Assembly: GCF_023015805.1 (NCBI RefSeq)
Contig: NZ_JALKBA010000008.1
Span: 62,001-126,000, forward strand
Length of the DNA: 64,000 nucleotides
Direction of reading: 5' to 3'
DNA from: Cellulophaga sp. F20128
Lineage (GTDB): Bacteria; Bacteroidota; Bacteroidia; Flavobacteriales; Flavobacteriaceae
The notes beneath the pieces are model-generated. The model made no database searches. It was not told where the DNA came from and saw nothing but the letters and a program-made list of their open reading frames with translations. Position 1 is the first letter of the stretch. Each line of letters starts with the position of its first letter. Made by a program: the position numbers and the translations under genes. Shown here piece after piece: positions 36,920 to 44,089 of the stretch.

Positions 36920-38473
36920 ATGTCAAAAACTACAGCCTCATTTGGAATAGACAATGCTTTAAAACAATTAGGATTAAAAAATAGTAACGAAGGTACTTCA
37001 ACCGGATCTGTAAATTTCTCTAGTGGAAATTTGATAGAAAGCTATTCTCCTGTAGACGGAAAACTCATTGGTAAAGTAAAAACTACAAGCAAGGAAGATT
37101 ACGAAAAAGTAATGAAATCGGCTACGGCTGCTTTTAAGACTTGGAGAACAATGCCCGCTCCCCAACGTGGTGAGATTGTTCGCCAATTTGGTGAAAAATT
37201 ACGCGAAAAAAAGGAAGCTTTAGGAAAACTTGTTTCCTATGAAATGGGAAAAAGTTACCAAGAAGGCTTAGGCGAAGTTCAAGAAATGATCGATATCTGC
37301 GACTTTGCAGTAGGCTTATCACGCCAACTACACGGTTTAACAATGCACTCTGAAAGACCTGGACACCGAATGTATGAACAGTATCATCCATTAGGCGTTG
37401 TAGGGATTATATCTGCCTTTAATTTTCCGGTTGCTGTTTGGGCCTGGAACACCGCATTAGCATGGATATGTGGTGATGTATGTGTTTGGAAACCTAGTGA
37501 AAAAACACCAATGTGTGGTGTTGCTTGTCAAAATATTGCCGCCGAAGTGTTTGCTGAAAATAATTTACCGGAAGGCATTTGTAACCTTATAAATGGAGAT
37601 TATAAAGTAGGTGAATTTCTAACCAAGGATCCTCGTATTCCGTTAATATCGGCAACAGGTTCTACAAGAATGGGTAAAATTGTAGCTCAAGAAGTTGCAG
37701 GTCGTTTGGGAAAATCACTTTTAGAACTGGGCGGAAACAACGCCATTATAGTTACCCCAGACGCTGATGTTAAAATGACAGTTATAGGCGCTGTTTTTGG
37801 TGCAGTTGGCACTGCAGGCCAACGCTGTACCTCAACCCGTAGATTAATCATCCACGAAAGCATGTATGCCACCGTAAAGAAAGCTCTTGTTGATGCGTAC
37901 AAACAATTGCGTATTGGCAACCCCTTAGATGAAAATAACCATGTTGGGCCGCTGATAGACAAGGCAGCAGTGAGCATGTATGAAAACGCCTTAACACAGG
38001 TTGTGGCTGAGGGAGGTTCTATTTTGGTAGAAGGCGGTGTTCTTTCTGGTGAAGGCTATGAATCTGGTTGTTACGTTAAACCAGCTATTGCCGAAGCAGA
38101 ACCTTTTTATAAAATTGTACAACATGAAACGTTTGCTCCGGTTCTTTATTTGCTGACCTATACGGGTGATGTGGAAAATGCCATAGCTATTCAAAACCAG
38201 GTAGCCCAAGGCCTATCCTCTGCCATCATGACGAACAACTTACGTGAGGCAGAACACTTCTTATCTGTTACCGGATCGGACTGTGGTATTGCCAATGTAA
38301 ACATTGGAACTTCTGGTGCCGAAATAGGCGGTGCCTTTGGAGGCGAAAAAGATACTGGCGGTGGACGAGAATCAGGATCTGATGCTTGGAAAATTTACAT
38401 GCGCAGACAAACCAACACCATTAACTACACAACAGAGTTACCCTTGTCACAGGGAATTAAGTTCGATTTATAA
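36920..38473 (+). CDS. amaB: ALDH7-type aldehyde dehydrogenase (alpha-aminoadipic semialdehyde dehydrogenase-like)
   Basis: 517 residues. Catalytic Cys303 in GQRCTSTRR, general base Glu269 in LELGGNN, NAD-binding GSTRMGKIV. The C-terminal GTSGAEIGGAFGGEKDTGGGRESGSD stretch (given here in outline: SGAEIGG, FGGEK, GGGRESGSD) is the hallmark of ALDH7/antiquitin, which oxidises alpha-aminoadipic semialdehyde (piperideine-6-carboxylate) in lysine catabolism. The ordinary 2-aminomuconate semialdehyde dehydrogenase of the kynurenine route is a different ALDH clade, so adjacency to the dioxygenase does not by itself make this gene part of that pathway. Followed by a strong terminator. Confidence 0.92.
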   Translation: MSKTTASFGIDNALKQLGLKNSNEGTSTGSVNFSSGNLIESYSPVDGKLIGKVKTTSKEDYEKVMKSATAAFKTWRTMPAPQRGEIVRQFGEKLREKKEALGKLVSYEMGKSYQEGLGEVQEMIDICDFAVGLSRQLHGLTMHSERPGHRMYEQYHPLGVVGIISAFNFPVAVWAWNTALAWICGDVCVWKPSEKTPMCGVACQNIAAEVFAENNLPEGICNLINGDYKVGEFLTKDPRIPLISATGSTRMGKIVAQEVAGRLGKSLLELGGNNAIIVTPDADVKMTVIGAVFGAVGTAGQRCTSTRRLIIHESMYATVKKALVDAYKQLRIGNPLDENNHVGPLIDKAAVSMYENALTQVVAEGGSILVEGGVLSGEGYESGCYVKPAIAEAEPFYKIVQHETFAPVLYLLTYTGDVENAIAIQNQVAQGLSSAIMTNNLREAEHFLSVTGSDCGIANVNIGTSGAEIGGAFGGEKDTGGGRESGSDAWKIYMRRQTNTINYTTELPLSQGIKFDL

Positions 38474-38483
38474 GAACATAAAG

Positions 38484-38513
38484 AACCTCTATTTGATTTC
38501 TCAAATAGAGGTT
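38484..38513 (+). terminator. Rho-independent terminator after ALDH
   Basis: 13-bp perfect stem (AACCTCTATTTGA, 38484-38496, with 38501-38513), four-base loop TTTC, then a T run. Confidence 0.88.
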
Positions 38514-38865
38514 TTTACGTTTATCTGATTTTGAAGACTAATCAATTACAGATATACTCTAAACTAACTCATTACCGTTTAAAAAAACCCAAATTCAATG
38601 CCGAACTTTTCGGGAGAATAAGGGCTTTTTTTCCTACTATGATACTGTAAATTTCAAGAAATATTTCTCATTTACAAACACATATTATACCACTGTAACT
38701 CAGAATTGTATAACTGGTTGCTTTTTTGTCATAAATGACTCAAACACAATTTAATAATCCATTAACTACAGTAATTATAGGCAGCATCCTTGTTTTTCTT
38801 AATTTTTTTAACATTTATAGTATTTTTTTAATACATTGTAACTTAGAACATTAAAACAAATAAAG
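38514..38865. other. AT-rich spacer before HhH gene (about 350 bp)
   Basis: Nothing coding is supported. It probably carries the promoter of the 38866 gene; the best -7 candidate, TAACTTAG near 38838, is only a partial match. Confidence 0.35.
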
Positions 38866-39414
38866 ATGGATTTTGAAAATATGAGTATTTGGTGCTGGCT
38901 ACTCCCTATTTTAGTTGGAATAATATGTGGCATACTAGGCTATTTCTTAGGCAAGGGAAAAACGGAGGTTATCGATAATACTTCTTCGGTACAAATATGG
39001 AAGGATAAGAATGCAAAACTTACAGCCGACTTAGATGCGTGTAGAGCACAAGTAGCGACTTCCGCCGTAGTTGCTCCATCAGCACAACCAACTGTAGCCA
39101 CCGCCACTGCTATGGCCTTTAATGCAGGAGCGGCCAAAGCGGTCATCGGAAAAAAAATTAAACAGGACGACTTAAAAGTTGTGGAGGGTATTGGACCCAA
39201 AATAGAAGGCCTATTTCATAGTTTTGACATAAAAACATGGAAAGCACTTTCTGACGTTTCTGTTGCGAAGTGTCAAGAGGTATTAAATTCTGGTGGAGAC
39301 AGATATAGAATCCACGATCCTTCTTCATGGCCAATGCAAGCCAAAATGTGTTATGAAGGAAAATGGGAAGATTTAAAAAAATGGCAAGACAAACACAAAC
39401 ACGGTAAACTTTAG
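38866..39414 (+). CDS. Membrane-anchored helix-hairpin-helix protein
   Basis: 182 residues. One N-terminal membrane helix (about 8-29, IWCWLLPILVGIICGILGYF), a linker rich in Ala, Thr and Val (about 60-92), then a helix-hairpin-helix unit (DLKVVEGIGPKIEGLF, residues 102-117, with the GIGP hairpin) and a C-terminal DPSSWPMQAKMCYEGKWEDL segment. This combination is the H3TH/DUF4332-like domain often misnamed ribosomal protein L21. HhH units normally bind DNA without sequence preference; here it would be tethered to the inner membrane and face the cytoplasm. Function unknown. Single gene with a strong terminator. Confidence 0.82.
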   Translation: MDFENMSIWCWLLPILVGIICGILGYFLGKGKTEVIDNTSSVQIWKDKNAKLTADLDACRAQVATSAVVAPSAQPTVATATAMAFNAGAAKAVIGKKIKQDDLKVVEGIGPKIEGLFHSFDIKTWKALSDVSVAKCQEVLNSGGDRYRIHDPSSWPMQAKMCYEGKWEDLKKWQDKHKHGKL

Positions 39415-39422
39415 TACCCGCC

Positions 39423-39475
39423 GTAACACTAAAAACCCCGATTCATATATAAAGAATCGGGGTTTTTAGTGTTAC
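39423..39475. terminator. 22-bp perfect bidirectional terminator
   Basis: Arms 39423-39444 and 39454-39475 are perfectly complementary over 22 bases around a 9-base loop. The stem has a GC core (CCCCG/CGGGG) between A-rich and T-rich parts so that each direction carries its own U run inside the arm. It sits exactly between two convergent genes, 9 bp after the HhH gene and 12 bp before the end of the desaturase gene. Confidence 0.9.
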
Positions 39476-39486
39476 CATTTATGGCA

Positions 39487-40482
39487 TTAAATCCTTCCGT
39501 TAGCCTCTACCCATTTAAAATGGTATTGGTCCTGATCATACTTCATTCGCTCCGAAATACGTTCTAATCGAGAAGGAAGCTTGGTTAAATAATCCCTTGC
39601 TTTTTCTGCCGAATCATTTAAACCTCTTAAATTTTCAACATCCCAATAATTGTTCAACTTCTTAAGGATTTCTATATAATCTTGCGCCGTATAAACACCC
39701 AATCGTTGAGCACAATTCGAGAAGGTTTCAAATGCCGTTCCAATTTCCCCGCCAGATTCCCGTAAAAAATGTGCTGGCATAACAATTTTTCTTTTCATCA
39801 TATCTGCAAAAGCAAGCAACATACCATTCGGATCTTGGTCCATAATGGTTTTCACAAATTCTCGGTAGGCCAAATGATGGCGCATTTCATCACCAGCAAT
39901 AATGGTACACATTTTACCCAATAAGGTATTTCCTTTTTTCTTCGCCATTTGTCCCACACGTTTGTGAGATATATTTGTTGCTAATTCTTGAAATGAAGTA
40001 TAAATAAAGTTTTTGTATGGATCTCTATCTGTTCCTATATCAAAACCATCTGCAATAAGATGCTGGGTCGTAATTTCTACTTCTCTCATATTTACCCTTC
40101 CAGATAAATACAAATATTTATTGAGCACATCTCCATGTCTGTTTTCTTCAGCAGTCCATTGTCGAACCCATTTTGACCACCCGTTTTCATTACCACTATG
40201 TTGGTCTATACCTTCAACATCCATTAGCCATGATTCATAGGTTGGTAAGGCCTCTTCCGTAATAGTATCTGCCACTAAAGTTACCCAAAAATCATAACCA
40301 AGTTCTTTCGCTTCTTCTCTAATTTGCTCTACTTCATTAAAAAAGTTATCGCTTTGAGAATCGGGTAAAAAATCCGTTGGCTGCCATATTTTTTCAATAG
40401 GAACTAGGTAAGAATCTATAAAACCTTCTACCTTGCCCTCAATGGCCTTCATTACTTCTAATCGTATATTGTGTGCAGACAT
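39487..40482 (-). CDS. Acyl-ACP desaturase (soluble di-iron type)
   Basis: 331 residues. The ferritin-like di-iron motifs EENRHGD and DEMRHH are intact, together with SWLMDVEGID and FIYTSFQELATNISHKR. These are typical of the plant/actinobacterial stearoyl-ACP desaturase family, soluble enzymes that insert a cis double bond into saturated acyl-ACP using ferredoxin and oxygen. It is the last gene of the leftward cluster beginning with the SPFH gene (36 bp after the metallophosphatase) and ends against a 22-bp terminator. Products would tune membrane fluidity, which fits an envelope-related cluster by inference only. Confidence 0.92.
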   Translation of the reverse strand: MSAHNIRLEVMKAIEGKVEGFIDSYLVPIEKIWQPTDFLPDSQSDNFFNEVEQIREEAKELGYDFWVTLVADTITEEALPTYESWLMDVEGIDQHSGNENGWSKWVRQWTAEENRHGDVLNKYLYLSGRVNMREVEITTQHLIADGFDIGTDRDPYKNFIYTSFQELATNISHKRVGQMAKKKGNTLLGKMCTIIAGDEMRHHLAYREFVKTIMDQDPNGMLLAFADMMKRKIVMPAHFLRESGGEIGTAFETFSNCAQRLGVYTAQDYIEILKKLNNYWDVENLRGLNDSAEKARDYLTKLPSRLERISERMKYDQDQYHFKWVEANGRI

Positions 40483-40518
40483 ATTAATGGTTCTTTTTAC
40501 AAAGGTCGTTAATAATTT

Positions 40519-41244
40519 TTAATTCCTACCTTTTTGATTCGGATAAAACGTAAAGACATTGTTACTTTGCCACACTTCTTTTGTACGAATATCCATTACA
40601 GATAATGGTCCTCTAAAAGCTGCTCCTGTATCTATATTATAGACATTGGCTCCATTTTGAGGCGTAGTTTCCCCGATGCGCGTAACCGGAGTATGTCCAA
40701 TATACACTTCTTTGTATTGCAACAGACGTTTTGGGTAGAGCTTGTCTTCTTTCGATAAATTAGGGTCTACAGAAAGTGCTAATTCCCATAAGGTTCTATC
40801 CCAATAGAATAGTTTTTCAAAATATTCAAAGTCCACTCCCTTTAAGTTTGTAAAACCAGCATGTAAAAAAAGTCTATTTTCATCATCCAAATAATAATTT
40901 TCAAGACCATCGAAAAACTGAATGTGTTGCTCTTTTGTATTCGGATCTAGAGAGGCATAAGAATCCATAGTAGCTTGACCGCCATGTAAAACCCAAGTAG
41001 CGTTTTGGTTGCCTGTCTTTAACCAATCTGCACAAAGTTCATCGTGATTTCCCCGAATAAAGGTGCAATTATGTGTGGTTTTTAAATCGATTAAATAATT
41101 GATTGTCGCTACAGCTTCACTCCAACCATCAACATAATCTCCTAAAAAAATAAGGTGATCATTAGGAGTTACAGCCGCATTTTTTAACACTTGTTGCAAT
41201 GCTTTTAGTCCAGAATGAATATCTCCAATTACTAATTTTCTCAT
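40519..41244 (-). CDS. Metallophosphoesterase (Ser/Thr phosphatase-like)
   Basis: 241 residues. PPP-type motifs: GDIHSG (residues 7-12), GDYVDGW, GNHDE, LHAGF and GHTPVT, i.e. a complete two-metal site. It resembles bacterial PrpA/ApaH-like phosphatases; whether the substrate is a phosphoprotein or a dinucleotide polyphosphate cannot be told. Its ATG overlaps the stop of the zinc-ribbon gene by 4 bp, so translation is coupled. Cytoplasmic. Confidence 0.92.
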   Translation of the reverse strand: MRKLVIGDIHSGLKALQQVLKNAAVTPNDHLIFLGDYVDGWSEAVATINYLIDLKTTHNCTFIRGNHDELCADWLKTGNQNATWVLHGGQATMDSYASLDPNTKEQHIQFFDGLENYYLDDENRLFLHAGFTNLKGVDFEYFEKLFYWDRTLWELALSVDPNLSKEDKLYPKRLLQYKEVYIGHTPVTRIGETTPQNGANVYNIDTGAAFRGPLSVMDIRTKEVWQSNNVFTFYPNQKGRN

Positions 41245-42323
41245 TGGGCAAAGAACGCAAATAGCGCAATAATAATCACAATAAATAGGACCAAAAAGAA
41301 TATTTTCCAGAAAGAATAAGGCCTTGAACTGCTTATTTTTCCGGTTTGCCCATTGACATAAAAACGGTATTCTTTGCCATTATACGTATAAGAACTAATA
41401 TATATGGGTAACAAAACATGTTTAAATTTTTCATCTGATAATTTTATATCTGCATGATGTATCTGTTGTGTATCTCCACCAATATCACGTCGAATCCATT
41501 GATACGCAATTTCTTTTGCTTTTTTAAACGATTGATGATGCCCTTCTTTCAGCGAAATCGTATACTTTTCCGTGACAAAGCCCGCTAAATACTTAGAAGT
41601 AAAAGGTTGCAACTCTTTAAGGTTCCAAAAGGAAACACTGGTCGGAATTTCGCGTTGTTTTTTCTCTGAAGCATTGATTAAAATATCATCAACAAAGCCG
41701 TTTACCCGACCAGATGCAGGGTGCCATCTTGTTTTCCGAACCTGTCTTGTTTTGGTGCCATTTTTAGTTTTGTAGGTTTGTGTTACATAATAATACTCAC
41801 CCCTTTGCCCTTGGTAGTCTGCAGTCATATTAGCATCAAATGTCCAATGCGGCACATACAAGCCATGTATACTTTCTGGATCTAAGGCTGCTCTTTTTAG
41901 TTTATTGGGAGCAAACCAAATACCACCTACCCATTTTTTAAAAATACTTCCTGCCTTTTTAGCATCCAATTGAAAAGGCACAACGGCACTAGGCAAAATC
42001 CACCCCTCCTTTTCAATATCTTCACGAATTAAGGGCTCACTACAATACACACATTGGAGCGACTTAAAGTTTTCTTCAATATGCTGATTGGCGCCACAGT
42101 TTTTACAGTGTAACAAATCTATAGTTTCTGTATAGGCATTATCACCAACAGCTTTTAGATAATGCTGTAGTTCTAACTCTTCAAAACTACTTTTGGCTTG
42201 CTCAATAAATTCTTCATAGCCACAATAGCCACACGCCAATTGTTGTGAACCAGGTTTGTATTTTAACTCAGCACCACAATTGGCACAGGGTTTATTTTGT
42301 TCAGATTGTTTTAATTCTTCCAT
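41241..42323 (-). CDS. Zinc-ribbon membrane protein (YdjG-like)
   Basis: 360 residues. Two N-terminal zinc ribbons: Cys13/Cys16 with Cys31/Cys34, and Cys73/Cys76 with Cys91/Cys94 (CANCG...CGYC and CKNCG...CVYC). A middle beta-rich domain with WFAPNKL and the YYVTQTYKTKNGTKTRQV region is followed by a C-terminal transmembrane helix (about 338-358, FFLVLFIVIIIALFAFF). The plan matches the TFIIB-type zinc-ribbon protein that accompanies SPFH proteins in YdjF-YdjI-like envelope stress loci of Firmicutes. Here it stands with an SPFH gene (42625) in the same leftward cluster; PspA is absent. Role inferred, not shown. Confidence 0.75.
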   Translation of the reverse strand: MEELKQSEQNKPCANCGAELKYKPGSQQLACGYCGYEEFIEQAKSSFEELELQHYLKAVGDNAYTETIDLLHCKNCGANQHIEENFKSLQCVYCSEPLIREDIEKEGWILPSAVVPFQLDAKKAGSIFKKWVGGIWFAPNKLKRAALDPESIHGLYVPHWTFDANMTADYQGQRGEYYYVTQTYKTKNGTKTRQVRKTRWHPASGRVNGFVDDILINASEKKQREIPTSVSFWNLKELQPFTSKYLAGFVTEKYTISLKEGHHQSFKKAKEIAYQWIRRDIGGDTQQIHHADIKLSDEKFKHVLLPIYISSYTYNGKEYRFYVNGQTGKISSSRPYSFWKIFFLVLFIVIIIALFAFFAQ

Positions 42324-42385
42324 AAAATTACCTCATAGCAAAGGGTGAAATTCCCTGCACAATCAGTTGTTTCAATGCTACATAG

Positions 42386-42607
42386 CTACAGCACATTAAA
42401 TAAGTTACGCTTTTCATCAAACCAATGTTTCATTGCTACAGGATTCATACTTCGCATTTGCTCCATTGCCTCAAGATGAGCTACATCACCCTCCAGAAAC
42501 ATTTCCCTACCGTGCTTTTTACTTTGTGCTGCTATTTCTTCAAAAGTAGCACCATAAAATTCCATTGCACATGCTCCCCCCAACTGTTTACATGTCATTT
42601 TTTTCAT
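42386..42607 (-). CDS. DUF1059-family small protein
   Basis: 73 residues. The N-terminal MTCKQLGGACAMEF and the FEEIAAQSKKHG segment fit DUF1059, a family of small cytoplasmic proteins of unknown function with conserved Cys and Gly residues that may bind metal. It lies 17 bp after the SPFH gene and 62 bp before the zinc-ribbon gene, in the same direction. Confidence 0.8.
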   Translation of the reverse strand: MKKMTCKQLGGACAMEFYGATFEEIAAQSKKHGREMFLEGDVAHLEAMEQMRSMNPVAMKHWFDEKRNLFNVL

Positions 42608-42624
42608 ACTTCTAAAATTTCATA

Positions 42625-43761
42625 CTATGCTCCAGGTAATGGCGGAGGTGTATTACCCCCTAAAAATACTTTTAACTCTTCTATTTCATTTAGTGCGGCC
42701 CAATTAGCCATTCCTTGTTTCCAAAGTAATGTTTCTTTATTTATCGTCCTGTTGGCAAAAAGTTCCTTTAGTTTCTCAAACCCAACAGGGCCCATTTGTT
42801 GGCCATTTGTAGCATAAAAATACATAGTTTGTACCGGCATTGGAGGAGGCACTGCTGCTCCCTGAGGTACTTGTGCTGCTGCAGGCTGCTGCATCTGAGG
42901 ATTTATCATCCCACCCATTTGTTGGGCCAATACAAAACCCATTCCCATTCCCATACCTGCTCCTGCTGTACCCCCTTCGTTTTTAGCTGCAGCTTCAATG
43001 GCTTTGGCTGTTTTAAATTGGGTTAACTTACCCATATCCAACTTATCGAGCCTACTGTACTCAAAAATTTCCTTTTTAAGTTCTTCCGGCATGGATACAT
43101 TTTCTATATAAAACTTCTCCAACTCTATACCTACCCGACCAAATTCTGGCTGCATAACATCTTGACAAGTTTCAGAGAGTTCAGACGTATTTGCCGCATA
43201 CAACTCTATTGGCAAATTGGCCTCACCTACGGTATCTGTAAAACGTGTAACTATTAAACTTTTTAAATGCTCATTCACTTCATAATTTGTGAAATTACCA
43301 TCAGTTCCTACGACATCTACTACAAATTTACCTGCATCTATGATCCTAAAACTATAGGTCCCGAAAGCCCTTATTTCTGTAAGTCCAAAGCGAGAATCGC
43401 TTAACATTATTGGATTTTTGGTGCCCCACTTTTCATCTGTAAACAATCGAGTGTTTACAAAATAAACCTCGGCCTTAAACGGACTATTAAAACCATATTT
43501 CCAACCTTTTATGGTGGTTAATAGGGGTAAATTCTGAGTGTTTAGCGTGTAGGTTCCTGGTTTAAAAACATCCGCCAATTGACCCTCATTGACAAAAACA
43601 GCCACTTGCCCTTCTCTTACGATAAGCTTGGCGTTGTTTTTAATTTCATTTTGGTAACGTTCAAAACGGTGTACAATGGTATCATTGCTATTGTCTAACC
43701 ATTCTATGATATCTATAAACTCGTGACTTAATTTCTTTTTAATTTCATCAAATATTCCCAT
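42625..43761 (-). CDS. SPFH-domain protein with C-terminal GYF_2 domain (YdjI-like)
   Basis: 378 residues with no N-terminal membrane helix or signal. Residues 25-250 form an SPFH (band 7) domain as in YdjI/virion-core-like proteins: IVREGQVAVFVNEGQLADVFKPGTY and IENVSMPEELKKEIFEY. A Gly/Met/Gln/Pro-rich linker (about 260-310) leads to a GYF_2 (DUF4339) domain near the C-terminus (YFYATNGQQMGPVGF ... LLWKQGMANWA). It is the first gene of the leftward cluster, 17 bp before DUF1059. SPFH proteins build oligomeric rings on membranes. The lone -7 element upstream is not obvious. Confidence 0.85.
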   Translation of the reverse strand: MGIFDEIKKKLSHEFIDIIEWLDNSNDTIVHRFERYQNEIKNNAKLIVREGQVAVFVNEGQLADVFKPGTYTLNTQNLPLLTTIKGWKYGFNSPFKAEVYFVNTRLFTDEKWGTKNPIMLSDSRFGLTEIRAFGTYSFRIIDAGKFVVDVVGTDGNFTNYEVNEHLKSLIVTRFTDTVGEANLPIELYAANTSELSETCQDVMQPEFGRVGIELEKFYIENVSMPEELKKEIFEYSRLDKLDMGKLTQFKTAKAIEAAAKNEGGTAGAGMGMGMGFVLAQQMGGMINPQMQQPAAAQVPQGAAVPPPMPVQTMYFYATNGQQMGPVGFEKLKELFANRTINKETLLWKQGMANWAALNEIEELKVFLGGNTPPPLPGA

Positions 43762-43884
43762 TTGGTTGTGTTTTTATAAATTTCTTAAACAAGGTAGTGA
43801 AATTAGTAAAACTTAAAAAAAGGTTTAATTCTTTTTTTACCTTAAAATTCAAAAACTAGCCTGAAGTTGTATTTTTTCTATCAT

Positions 43885-43915
43885 AAATTATTTTTAAATT
43901 TTTTAAAAATAATTT
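43885..43915. repeat. AT-only 14-bp hairpin upstream of nrdJ
   Basis: Arms 43885-43898 and 43902-43915 pair perfectly over 14 bases made only of A and T, with a three-base loop, then a T run. It could act as a terminator for readthrough or as a DNA-bending site; its position is between divergent genes rather than behind a gene. Confidence 0.45.
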
Positions 43916-44016
43916 TTTTTGAGAACTTTTTTATATAAAAAATAACTTATAATCCTTATTATCAGTTTAATACCGCTTTTTTTTTGAAACTTGTATGATA
44001 ATAATCAGATTAAAAG

Positions 44017-44049
44017 TTTATTTATTCTGCTATTTTCACACTACCTTTG
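44017..44049 (+). promoter_or_regulatory. Promoter of nrdJ
   Basis: TTTA (44017-44020), a 21-base spacer and TACCTTTG (44042-44049), an exact -7 match, giving a predicted leader of about 35 nt before the ATG. Confidence 0.55.
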
Positions 44050-44089
44050 AATTATATTTTTCATAGCATAATTTCAAAAAAAAAGCAAA

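Larger units (their letters stand above)
43762..44089. other. Divergent AT-rich region between SPFH gene and nrdJ (328 bp)
   Basis: Unusually AT-rich even for this genome. It holds the hairpin at 43885-43915 and the nrdJ promoter (44017-44049). No cobalamin riboswitch (no B12 box or conserved core), no ORF and no NrdR box pair could be recognised. Confidence 0.45.

Noticed and set aside
43762-44089. Cobalamin riboswitch before the B12-dependent reductase
   Set aside because: No B12 box or other conserved riboswitch element could be found by eye; a covariance search would decide.
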